A stretch of DNA of 64,000 nt from Monarcha castaneiventris obscurior (lineage: Eukaryota > Chordata > Aves > Passeriformes > Monarchidae). Shown here piece after piece: positions 41,401 to 49,480 of this stretch. Position 1 is the stretch's first letter; every line of letters starts with the position of its first letter. A program made the translations under genes and the position numbers. The notes beneath the pieces were generated by a model that did not search any database, was not told where the DNA came from, and saw only the letters and a program-made list of their open reading frames with translations. The stretch lies in the NCBI GenBank assembly GCA_026261815.1, contig JAMPIT010000575.1, positions 40,649,501-40,713,500 of the forward strand, in the 5' to 3' direction.

Positions 41401-44400
41401 GTATTTTAGAGTCCTTAATAAAGCAATTTTGTACATTTGAATTTGAAAATTCACTTAGATTACTGTACTTTAACACATTTTGGCTATGTGTAAGATATAA
41501 GAACTTCAATAACATCAAATCTGTTATATTGAGTGAAAAGTATTTTTATCTCTCAACCTGCCATGTCTGTGCTTTGTGTGTTTGCATGTTTTTTACTTCA
41601 TGAAAATTTCATCACCATCAGGTTTACAGTACATGCTGTACCAAATCCTGATCCCAAGATCCAGACAGGAAAGTTGGATTAAAAATTAGAAAACCCTTCA
41701 GAGTGAGGAGAAAAAGGAACTTTTAACACCAGCTTCATCAATTTTACAGCTGAAAGGGTCTCTATTGTATTTCTCTCTGTTTTCAAAGAGGATTTTCTAC
41801 TAGTGGTTGGCATTTTTTTAAATGCATGCTGTACCATTTTATATTCTTTAGCTTTGGAAAAGCACAACTGTTTAGACCAGCAATTTTCCTTATGCATAGT
41901 ATTTCACTACATGCATACTGAATCACATTGTCATCACAAAACTGCCTATCATAACACTGATAAGGTCAGATAAACTTTATCAGAAAGTGTAGTTGAATTT
42001 GTGATCAGCCTTCTTACTGTGTAGGTCTGGCTCATCATCAATTACTCCATGGAACCCCTCCATATACAGACAGTGAAAAACTGTCACAGAAATCCAACTT
42101 TCTGCCAGTTTACCAAATTCAGGGCTCAGAGAGAAGAAAAGTTCACACTTGGTCAGCTAAATGTTATCTGCTACATATGCTTGAGCTTGTTCCCTGATGC
42201 CACTGATGCAACAGAGTTGCTACCCTGACCTCAAAGCACGTATTAACACTAGACAGATTTTATACAATCATTTGATCAAGTTTGTGACATATTCTCAGGT
42301 ATTTTAACAGACCAAGAGTCAGTTTCTGACTGATCTGCTGTAATATCATGTATTCATGCTGGTCTCAAACTCTTTGGGTTTGGGTTACTGCTTTTCCTTA
42401 GATACCAAAAATATTTAAAAAGTGCATATATAAATCCAGAACAAAAATAAGAAGTGAAACTTTATTATAGGAAAAACAGCATTCAAACTCTTTTGCAGGA
42501 TTTAGGTAAACTTTTCATTAGTAAAACCTCTGCAAAGAAGACACTTTCAGCAAGAAGGCAAAAATGTAGACTAACAAGAAATCCTGTGTTAGCAACAATG
42601 TAACTCCAGAATCCCAAAACCCTTAACACTGGGTTCCTGTTCAGGGACAGACATTTTATTGAGGTGATCCAGAAGCATTTTGATCATAGCTGCCCTGAAT
42701 GGTTATACATGAAGGAATCTTTATAAGATATCACTAATGACTGTTTGGCAATTTAGTCCAAGAAAAGTAAATGTTGATATTGTGATCTTCATTCTCCTCA
42801 CACCCTGTTAGAAATATTCCCCTCTATGTTTTGTAATCATGAATGAGATATATTGGTAGCACTTAAATAATACCTGATCATCAGCAGCAAATTACCTTGC
42901 AAATACAGTAATTCTACATATTTGAAAACATTTTGAATGTTATTTCTGAATTTTTTTGATTTCTATCTCCAAAATGCTCGTCACTCTCAGCTTACTGACA
43001 GGAACAGCACTACCCCATCAGCACAGTGAATCCAATTTTGTCCTTTCAAATTTCTTTACTGAATATAAATAGCAGTACCTTTCGTTGTTTTCATTATACT
43101 CAATGGAGATCTTGACAGCATTTTTAAAAAGCCTTGTAATTTCTTTGCACCTTAAGTGACTCTACAGACTAGTAGTAATTTGTAAGGATCCAACAGAAGA
43201 CTTCTAAATGCAAATAAATGTTTTCTAGGAGAAAACAACACAGTATTTTTGTCTCTTTCCTCCTCCTGACTTGCAGTAGTAACTTTTTTAAGTATCTGCT
43301 ATGCTAGAGGTTCCCAAAGAAAGGACTTGTATTTTTGTTTAACCTACTTCAAGATTTTGACTGAAGACAAATGTTTATTGTATTAACATCAATCTTTTCT
43401 TCATATATACAGCCACATTTGGGAAATCAAGAACCCAAAAGACAGAAAGTATCTACAAAATCATATATATTTTAGAATTCAGTGCCAAGAAACATTCTAA
43501 GTAATCTTTGTGATACTCACAAAACTCTGACCCCTTAAGTTGTATGTGTATGTAGCAGTTACATTCAAATGTATGATTAAATCATAATTAGTATATACAG
43601 TTTTAAATGATTGTTCAGTCTGAATATTTTAAATAATCTCTGTTTTTATTTTAAAAAAAAATAAGATATGGAAAAAAGAAGAGTTTTCTGGATAACATAG
43701 CAGTCCATTTTATTCAAATGGAAGTACTTAACCAATAAAATATTGTCCTCACACCAGGGAAAGTAAAATAAATGGTGTTTGAATAAAACAATTTCTGTGA
43801 AAAAAAAATACAAAAAATACTGTTTGATTTCAAACAGCAAAAGTATCTCAGATTACAGAAATGATTAAAATAGAAAATAGACATTTTCTAACAAATGTAA
43901 TGTTACTGTATTAAGTACTTTTTTATCTATGCATAAAACCTCGTACCACACAAAAACCAATGTCAAAATATCATGAAACAGCCAGCTATTTCCAATCATG
44001 TTTTATTTTCTCATAAAGACCAGTACTGTATGGAAATTATATGAAAAGTATATTTTTGACCAGGAATTTTTACTCACAAAATTTAACATCTTATTTGCAT
44101 GAATTATTATTAAAATACTCATGTCTGTAGTAGCACTAAAAATTTTAAAAGGTAAATACTGCCTTTATACTCTGAGAAATGATGGGCAGGGGGATGTTTC
44201 ATGGAAGAAATATGTCTCAAATTTATACAGTTGCCGGTGTGGATTTTAAACACCATTTTCTATTGCATTTTAATTTCTCCTCTGTTTCTTCTTACAGAGA
44301 AGCAATTTCCCACCATTATTTCTGATATGCAATTTTTTGAAAAGTATTTAAAGTTCATATAAAATCAAGTATCTATCAAGAAATGGGATTGTTTCAGAGC

Positions 44401-47400
44401 TGGTAGTTCTATAGTATACTGCAATGAAAATAAGAAGTCCATCAGTCCATCTCTAAGGAACCCCCTATAGTCTTGCACTCTCTACACAAAAATAAGTATA
44501 ACTGTATTTGTTCATTTTGCCACTGCCCACAGTGCTCGTGCCTGACATTCCTTCCCATCATATTCAATAACCTGTATCTTTTTTGATTACAGTCAGGCTT
44601 CTGATGTAGTTGTACATTCTTTGAAAATCCTTACTAAAAACACAAACACACTTCCCCACCAGACTCTCAATCTATGGAATCACTTAAAAATTAAAATTAT
44701 GAAGTTGCTATTTAAAACATAAGAGTTTTGTTTATGGTACGGCATTGACCTCTCATTTGTCTCTATATACTTCTATACTCTTAACCTGGTAAGACTCTGC
44801 AAATACAGACTTTGCATAATCTGTGAAAACAACTTCAAGATGTTCAAAGTTATATTCCTTCTTAACATTTTTCACTAAAATACTCCTGCTGGACAGTAAT
44901 AAGGTCCATTTTTGAGCAGGTTTGCCTACTGCAAACAGAACAGCGTACTAATCTAAAAAGAAATGAAATCTAAAATTGACAGAATCAAATTCAAAGAAAA
45001 AATTACAATATTATTATATAGGTAAGAAGCAAAAATAAAATTTATTTTAAAGTATGGCACTCATAAATTACACTAAACTCAGTATTAAAACTTCCTCTCC
45101 CTGATCTTTTAAAAAAAAAATTTGGCTGATTAAGCAAAACATAGCAAAAAATTGTGAAGCCAAACCAAGAGCCCAGCTAGGAGAGTCAGTGAAACAAATG
45201 TATTCCTGCAAGTGACTTAAGAGCTTTGCAGCCTAACACAAATGTTTCTAGTAGTTTTCTCATGAAACCTATTAAATGCATTATGAGAAAATGTGGCACT
45301 GGCTCAAAAGGTCACCTGGCCCACCAAGTCCACTTTGCAAATATTTAATGCAAAATAAAGGAAGAACATGAGCATGTGCTTAAAGTAGAAAGTAACAGCA
45401 CTATGAAAAAAAAAATAATTAGATATTATTTTACTAAGCACTTATTTTTCCAATATTCCCCTTTTCATCTGGAGTGAGATAAAGTCCGTAAAGCTGAAAA
45501 AATGATGTATCACAACAAGAAAATGCATGATGCATTTTTTTTATTTTAAGGAATCCTATCCATTTGAACAGTGGTTTTGTTAAATATATGGAAATTTGAA
45601 TATCCTCATTCTAACAGGATCAGATAAAAAAATCAAAAAAGAAGACAAAGACTAAAAAGTAGAAGGATTTGTTTTACTGCTTCATCTGTTGCACTATATA
45701 AAAAGGTATGGTCTTGTATTCATATTTAAAATTTCAGTGGACAAGGCATATAATATAATCCAAAAAGAAAAAATAAACATAGGTATTGCTATTGTTTCAT
45801 TAAACTTCCAGCTTGACTTTGCAATTTAACAACTGTTTGGAACAAGTCAAACACATTTATTGTTATTATAACTTGAAAGAGTTCAGTGAAATTTTAAATA
45901 CTTCCATAACTCCGAGGAAGCCAAAATTCTGCACCTTGAAAGCAAGAAATATTTCATGACTTCAAAAAGCAAACAAAACCAAAATAAATTCTTCTCTGCC
46001 TATCATTAGTTCATATGCACAATATTTTCCTTTGAACACAACTTTCACTTAATAAAACAAGTTGTGTAATACACCAAATTTTTATTTAACTCTGCCTACC
46101 TGGAAAGATTAACTGATAAACAGTAAATAATAAATAGTAAAAAAAGTAAAGTAAAACAAATAATACTAGAAAAATCAATTAAGGAAGAACTTTGTCAATA
46201 TTCACTGTAATATTTGAACAGTCGACAAAGCAAAAAAAAATTACTACAGGGATAATATTTATAAAGATGAGCAATAAATAAGCAGTATGTCCTAGCAGTG
46301 TCTAGAAGACATAATTCAGATAATTAGGAACAATGGCATCATATAGTACCTTCCATTGCCCTTTTAAAGAAGACTTTACAACTTCCACAGGTAAGTACTC
46401 CATAGTGGCAACCTGAAGCCTCATCACCACAGATGAGACAAATCTTCTGGGGTAGCGATTCAAAACTGAACTGAGAACTTTGGCTGGTTTCTGTATCTGG
46501 CCTTGAAAACAAAAAGAATTAAAAGAAATTAAAGATCTAGCTTTGCACACTTAACTACTTACCTGAATTAATGAGTTTTATATTAAAAACTTCATTTTAA
46601 AATTTGTAATCAAGATACAGAAGGACAGGAAAAAACTAAAGTATGATTGCCTTTCTGCTTAATGGTTTCTCTCTTCTATGGAACTACGGGAAAGCAGTGC
46701 AAAAAAAGCATTAAGTTATATTTTAATCCATTTAGCAAAAAAAGGTACCATCTAGACACTGTTAAAATGTTCGCCTTCCTCAGATCAACAACTCTTGTGA
46801 GTGGAGTCATAGTGATGAAGTTTTTTTCCTGTACAGAGATAGAATCAGATAGATGTCCATTGAGTTTCAAAGGCCTCTTTCATATGGGAAATAAGAAATG
46901 TCATTTCAACTTGAAAAATCTTTACTAATCAGTTTATCACCCCCATTCATCTGCCGCGTTCTCAGCAGTAACTAAGTCTGATGGGGATATCAATGATATT
47001 TCCAATTCCTCTCCGAGAAAAGGCAGACTAATCTAGGTAACGCCTGTCTTTACTAAGAGAAAGAATTTCTATTGAAACTGTATCGTTGTATGCACGTATA
47101 TTTGCATCTGTTTCTAGGTAATGCACATCTCGGCATCATAGTACTCCATTTCATTCTAAAAAAATCAATATACGAGTGTTTCAGTTTTCTTTTTGCGTGT
47201 GTGTGTGTGAAATCAACCGCTTTTTGTGGCTTGGGTTGGTTTTTGGTTTTTTTTTTTTTCAAATAGGGAATACTATTAGGTGTTGATGAATACGGTATCG
47301 CTGCCAGTGGGAGCACTCTAGGGAGCCTGCACTCCCTCCCTGGAGCCGGGCACCGGCTCGGACATCGGGCGGCCCTCAAGTCCCGCAGCGATAACAAACC

Positions 47401-48901
47401 CGTATCCCCTGGAGCGTCATCGTGCCCAAAGCCGCGGGGTGCCCGCTGCGGAGCTGGCACTGCAGGTCTCACACCGCCCCGGGACACCGCTCAGGCAGCG
47501 CAGGGAATGGGAACGGGGCTGTAGGCACTGCCTAAAAGCCCAAAAACGCCCTCGCCGAGAGAAACTTCGCCCGTCCTTTCCTCGGCATCCCCTTAACATC
47601 CCCCCGAGGCGCCCACCCCGCGCACGGCCGCCCCTCCGGAGGAGGAGGAGGAGGATGCGCGGAGCAGTCCCGCAGCGCAGCGCGACCCCCGGTCCGGCCC
47701 CGTCCCGCAGCGAGCCCCCGCCGCCCCCGCCTTACCGCGCGTAGCCGAGGTAGGGCGGGCACAGCTGGGGCAGGCCGTCCTTGAGCACGGCGGCCGGGAA
47801 GCCCAGCGGCTGGTGCCCATTGAGCCCCAGCGCCGGGAAGAGCCCCGGCGGCGCGGCCGAGGTGGAGGGCAGGCTGTCGGGCGGTGGTGCCGCCGGGCCG
47901 TAGGCGCCGGCCAGGAGGGTGGGCTCCGCTTTGTAGAGGACGCACTCCAGCGAGGGCTCCTGCCCGGCCCGCGGAGCCTGCGGGTAGTCGTGGCACCCAG
48001 CCGCGGGGGTGGCCCTGCCGCCCGGGTAGCGGGCAGCGAGCCCGAGACTCTCCTCCTTGATCTTCAGAACGGGCTGGACGTCTCCGTAGGCGAAGGGCCC
48101 GTCCTTGGCGTCGGGCGGCGGGAAGCCGTAGGGCGGCAGCTCCGGGGCGGGCGGCGAGCAGCGCGGCACCGCGCCGCCCTCCAGCTCCGGCCCGTCCAGC
48201 AGCTGCCGCGTGCGCGAGGCCAGGAATGCCGAGTTGAGCGGCAGCAGCGGCACGTGCAGGTATTCCTGCCCCGGCTCCCCCGCCCGGGACCCGCCGGGCA
48301 GCGCCCCGACACCGGGGGCATCGCCCTTGGGCCCCGCCGCGGGACCCTCCGCGCCGCCCCCCGGCCCCGCCGGCCGCGCCTTAGCGCCGGGGACCAGGGC
48401 ATCGCCGGGCGGCCAGAGCGCGGCGGGACGCGGCGGGGGCTGCGCGGGGCACGGCGCTCCCGGGGCGGCTTCGCCCGCCTTCTGCGAGGGGCCGCTGCTC
48501 ATCGGGCCGTCGGGAGCCTCCTCCGCCCCGAAGAAGGACCAGGGCGCCGCGGCCACGGCGGAGCTGGCATGAGCGGCGGGCGCCAGGAAGGTGTCCAGGA
48601 CGGTGTCCAGGGAGTCCTTGACCGAGAGGGAGCCGCTCCCTGGTTGGTAGGAGAGGGAGTCCCGGCCGTCCTCCTGCCCCAGATGCTGCTGCTGCGGCTC
48701 TTCCTCCTCCTCCCCTTCCTCCTCCTCCTCTTCGTCCTCCTCCTCGTCGCTGCTCTTGGGGTAAAGCAGCCCGTCCAGGGAGATGTCGATGGACTCCGCG
48801 TCCTCGCGGAAGGGATCTCGGCCGGGCTGACCCTGCAGCAGGACCGCCCCGTCTGTGGCAGGCGGAGGTGCTCTGGGCTCCTTGGCTTTCACCTCGGTCA
48901 T
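17257..48901 (-). CDS. PGR: Progesterone receptor (NR3C3), full coding gene of eight exons
   Basis: Ligand-activated nuclear transcription factor that binds progesterone and, as a dimer, hormone response elements; in birds it drives oviduct gene expression and reproductive function. Eight exons with GT/AG ends and matching phases join to 2328 bp (775 residues plus stop). Exons 2, 3, 5, 6 and 7 are 152, 117, 145, 131 and 158 bp, the same as the lengths known for vertebrate PGR; exon 4 is 303 bp, one codon less than human. Domains: N-terminal activation region 1-about 405; zinc fingers with Cys 410, 413, 427, 430 and 446, 452, 462, 465; P-box GSCKV 428-432; hinge from about 476; ligand-binding domain to 775. 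Recognisable ligand-pocket and coactivator residues are present (N561, Q567, K576, R608, C733, T736, E753, by the offset of 158 from human numbering). Chicken PR is 786 residues, so the length fits. Introns are 1234, 11495, 7271, 1438, 3349, 3095 and 1435 bp, giving a gene of about 31.6 kb, compact beside the human locus. No frameshift or stop was seen; the gene looks intact. Confidence 0.98.
17413..18847 (-). other. PGR: PGR intron 7 (1.4 kb)
   Basis: AT-rich, non-coding, with a CA-rich stretch at about 18516-18545. Nothing else notable was seen. Confidence 0.9.
18848..19005 (-). CDS. PGR: PGR exon 7, ligand-binding domain helices 9-10
   Basis: 158 bp, residues 672-724. It begins by completing the Ile codon of [16 protein letters not shown] and ends with [14 protein letters not shown]. 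The acceptor is TTTTTAG, after an A/T-rich tract; the donor is GTGAGTC, and the exon ends on a codon boundary. Reading through the donor would add about 30 unrelated residues and then stop. Confidence 0.96.
19006..22100 (-). other. PGR: PGR intron 6 (3.1 kb)
   Basis: AT-rich, non-coding, with a T-run near 20629-20641. Nothing else notable was seen. Confidence 0.9.
22101..22231 (-). CDS. PGR: PGR exon 6, ligand-binding domain helices 6-8
   Basis: 131 bp, from the last base of Glu628 to the first base of codon 672. Codes for [20 protein letters not shown], followed by [23 protein letters not shown]. The reading phase fixes the acceptor at GTGTAAG|ACAG; a second AG lies four bases further in but would break the frame. 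The donor is A|GTAGGT. The protein sequence is essentially that of chicken PR. Confidence 0.96.
22232..25580 (-). other. PGR: PGR intron 5 (3.3 kb)
   Basis: AT-rich, non-coding. A simple A-run lies near 23214-23226 and a TTG repeat near 23250-23263; nothing else notable was seen. Confidence 0.9.
25581..25725 (-). CDS. PGR: PGR exon 5, ligand-binding domain helices 4-5 and beta turn
   Basis: 145 bp, residues 580-628. It contains [18 protein letters not shown], a nuclear-receptor signature around helices 3-5, and [24 protein letters not shown]. Arg608 equals human Arg766, which with Gln725 holds the steroid 3-keto group. The acceptor is TTTCCAG and the donor is a near-consensus GTAAGT. The exon ends with two bases of Glu628. 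Confidence 0.96.
25726..27163 (-). other. PGR: PGR intron 4 (1.4 kb)
   Basis: AT-rich, non-coding; nothing notable seen. Confidence 0.9.
27164..27466 (-). CDS. PGR: PGR exon 4, hinge and start of the ligand-binding domain
   Basis: 303 bp, residues 479-580. It starts with GRKLKKFNK, the basic hinge that carries part of the bipartite nuclear localisation signal, and ends [13 protein letters not shown] in helix 3 of the ligand-binding domain. N561 and Q567 correspond to human Asn719 and Gln725, which contact the steroid; K576 corresponds to the coactivator charge-clamp lysine 734. The position equal to human Gly722 is Cys564 (codon 27210-27212), as in chicken. The acceptor is TTTTTCAG and the donor is GTAATA. 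The exon is one codon shorter than in human, through a known avian hinge difference. Confidence 0.97.
30920..31203 (-). mobile_element. CR1 LINE fragment, older copy
   Basis: Minus-strand CR1 3' end in PGR intron 3. Complement features are typical: cacagaatcacagaattcc, then gggaaggacctcaagga, and later caaggctggacaaaccca. More diverged than the neighbouring copy, which begins right after it, suggesting one inserted beside or into the other. Confidence 0.85.
31204..31920 (-). mobile_element. CR1 LINE, 3' part, 5'-truncated
   Basis: Minus-strand CR1 of the same kind as the copy at 14030-14690: tail complement agaatcatagaatcattt, then aggttggaaaagacctccaa. Minus open frames at 31326-31580 and 31573-31761 carry CR1 polymerase C-terminal motifs ([39 protein letters not shown]), now broken. 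About 700 bp; its upstream end near 31920 is approximate. Same strand as PGR transcription, so it is in sense orientation within intron 3. Confidence 0.93.
33168..33240 (-). mobile_element. CR1 LINE 3' fragment
   Basis: About 70 bp of the CR1 3' end (complement: gaatcatagaatggtttgga, then ttggaagggatctaaagatc). Severely 5'-truncated. Confidence 0.85.
34738..34854 (-). CDS. PGR: PGR exon 3, second zinc finger
   Basis: 117 bp, phase 1 to phase 1. Codes for the rest of Gly440 to the first base of Gly479. Cysteines 446, 452, 462 and 465 bind the second zinc; AGRND (447-451) is the D-box dimerisation loop; the exon ends [12 protein letters not shown], the end of the DNA-recognition core. The acceptor is a strong TTGCCTGCAG and the donor is GTGAGC. 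The sequence appears identical to chicken and mammalian PR over most of its length, as expected for the most constrained part of the receptor. Confidence 0.97.
38533..38657. repeat. Long imperfect inverted repeat (hairpin) in PGR intron 2
   Basis: Bases 38554-38578 pair with 38606-38630 with two mismatches over 25 bp, and a perfect 8-bp stem (CAGGGTAA with TTACCCTG, 38583-38598) closes the centre. Outside the 25-bp stem the arms keep pairing, with small gaps, out to GACTAGGC on the left and GCCTAGGTC-like sequence on the right. Pairing stops beyond these ends. It could be an old palindromic DNA transposon (MITE-like or Eulor-like) or a structured RNA; it codes for nothing recognisable. Confidence 0.8.
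41628..41642. promoter_or_regulatory. PRE/GRE-like palindrome in PGR intron 2
   Basis: AGTACA and TGTACC half-sites with a three-base spacer match the general steroid response pattern RGNACANNNTGTNCY. About 0.25 such matches are expected by chance in 64 kb of even composition, so this is weak evidence; a role in PGR feedback is only a possibility. Confidence 0.3.
46350..46501 (-). CDS. PGR: PGR exon 2, first zinc finger of the DNA-binding domain
   Basis: 152 bp. The first base completes Arg389; the exon then codes for residues 390-439 and one base of Gly440. It holds the four zinc-binding cysteines of finger 1 (410, 413, 427, 430) and the P-box GSCKV that sets 3-keto-steroid response element specificity, ending KVFFKRAME. 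The acceptor is TTTTCAAG|G. The donor is G|GTACTATA, a weak match to consensus. The real frame differs from the longest open frame on this strand in this place, but only this frame gives nuclear-receptor sequence and phase-matches exons 1 and 3. Confidence 0.97.
46502..47735 (-). other. PGR: PGR intron 1 (1234 bp)
   Basis: The first part is CpG island; the rest is AT-rich. It contains a short GT repeat (about 47198-47210) and a T-rich run (about 47238-47260). No exon-like or transposon sequence was seen. Confidence 0.9.
47736..48901 (-). CDS. PGR: PGR exon 1, N-terminal transactivation domain
   Basis: Codes for residues 1-388 and two bases of codon 389. It starts [12 protein letters not shown], close to the chicken receptor, and ends at a good donor (GTAAGG) after LGYA. 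An LxxLL motif (LDGLL, 42-46) sits in the PR-B-specific segment; an acidic run of Asp/Glu spans about 52-68; an IKEE SUMO-acceptor motif lies at 281-284 with Lys282 as acceptor. The segments around [16 protein letters not shown] and the last 75 residues are the best conserved in the family; the middle is Pro/Ala/Gly-rich and fast evolving. The start is the first Met of the open frame and has A at -3, a fair Kozak context. The exon is extremely GC-rich, part of a CpG island. Internal Met134 is the likely PR-A start. Confidence 0.97.
48500..48502 (-). other. PGR: Likely PR-A internal start codon (Met134)
   Basis: In-frame ATG of exon 1, followed by SSGPSQKA, which aligns with the chicken PR-A start (Met128, followed by SRGPEQKA). 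PR-A made here would lack 133 residues, including the LDGLL motif and the acidic run, leaving 642 residues. The context is poor (C at -3, A at +4). Whether it is reached by leaky scanning or by a separate downstream promoter cannot be told from sequence. Confidence 0.75.
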
Positions 48902-49033
48902 GCTGGCCCGGGGCAGCGATGAACGCCGGCGAGTCTCCAGCCCGGGGGGCGGTGGGGCAGCGACAGAGTGCGGGCAGCCGGGCGCCTCTTTACATCCTGG
49001 ACGTGCCCGCTGCGGCGGAGGCGCGGGTCCTGC

Positions 49034-49039
49034 TCACAT
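49034..49039 (-). promoter_or_regulatory. AUG-UGA start-stop element upstream of PGR
   Basis: On the minus strand, ATG is followed at once by TGA; the A of this ATG is 138 bp upstream of the A of the PR-B start codon, inside the CpG island. If transcription starts further upstream, this is a minimal upstream ORF. The transcription start is not known from the sequence. Confidence 0.4.
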
Positions 49040-49480
49040 GCTGCTGCTCCCGGGGGGACGGCTCAGCCGCGGCCCCCGCTGCCGGGACGGGGGAGACTCG
49101 GAGCCGGGGGCGGTGCAGCCTGGAGGGGGAAACGATGGGAGCGTGTGCGGGAGGCGGACAGGAAAGCAGGATGCCTGCCAGGCTCCGGCGGCGGCGGACA
49201 GGCTGACTCCGCGCTCCGCTCGTCCCCCGACTGATTCCCACCGCCCGGGCGGGCTGGGTCCACGCCCCCGTTCCTCCCTCCCCGCCCCTCCTCGCCTCCA
49301 GCCCCGTCCCTTACCGAGGGTCTGCGCTGCGGGGCGCGGGCTCGCCCCTCCCTGTCCCACCGCTCCGCGCCGCCACTGGGAGCCGCGGCTCCTCCAGCGG
49401 TACTTCCATCGGCTCCTCCTCCGCTCCGCCTGTCCCCCTCCCATCGCTCGCTGCGCCTGCATCCCTTTCCCATCGCGTCT

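Larger units (their letters stand above)
34855..46349 (-). other. PGR: PGR intron 2 (11.5 kb)
   Basis: The largest intron, splitting the two zinc fingers as in other steroid receptors. AT-rich, with no CR1 copy recognised. It contains a long inverted repeat at 38533-38657, a CA/A-rich tract around 37325-37372 and a PRE-like palindrome at 41628-41642. The short open frames in it look random. Confidence 0.9.
47330..49480. promoter_or_regulatory. PGR: CpG island over PGR exon 1 and promoter
   Basis: A sharp change from AT-rich flanks to GC-rich sequence dense in CG dinucleotides, covering the end of intron 1, all of exon 1 and about 580 bp upstream of the start codon. GC-box cores (GGGCGG or its complement) are visible, for example near 49240-49250. 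The PR-B transcription start should lie in the upstream part. No clear TATA box was found close to the start codon, as is usual for CpG-island promoters. The exact start site and any PR-A promoter are not resolved. Confidence 0.8.

Noticed and set aside
46302..46550. 82-codon minus-strand frame over PGR exon 2
   Set aside because: It is a different frame from the real exon; only the shifted frame gives the zinc finger and phase-matches exons 1 and 3.
47813..48922. 369-codon plus-strand open frame opposite PGR exon 1
   Set aside because: It is the antisense shadow of a GC-rich coding exon: Arg/Gly/Ala-rich, no domain, and fully explained by PGR codon composition.
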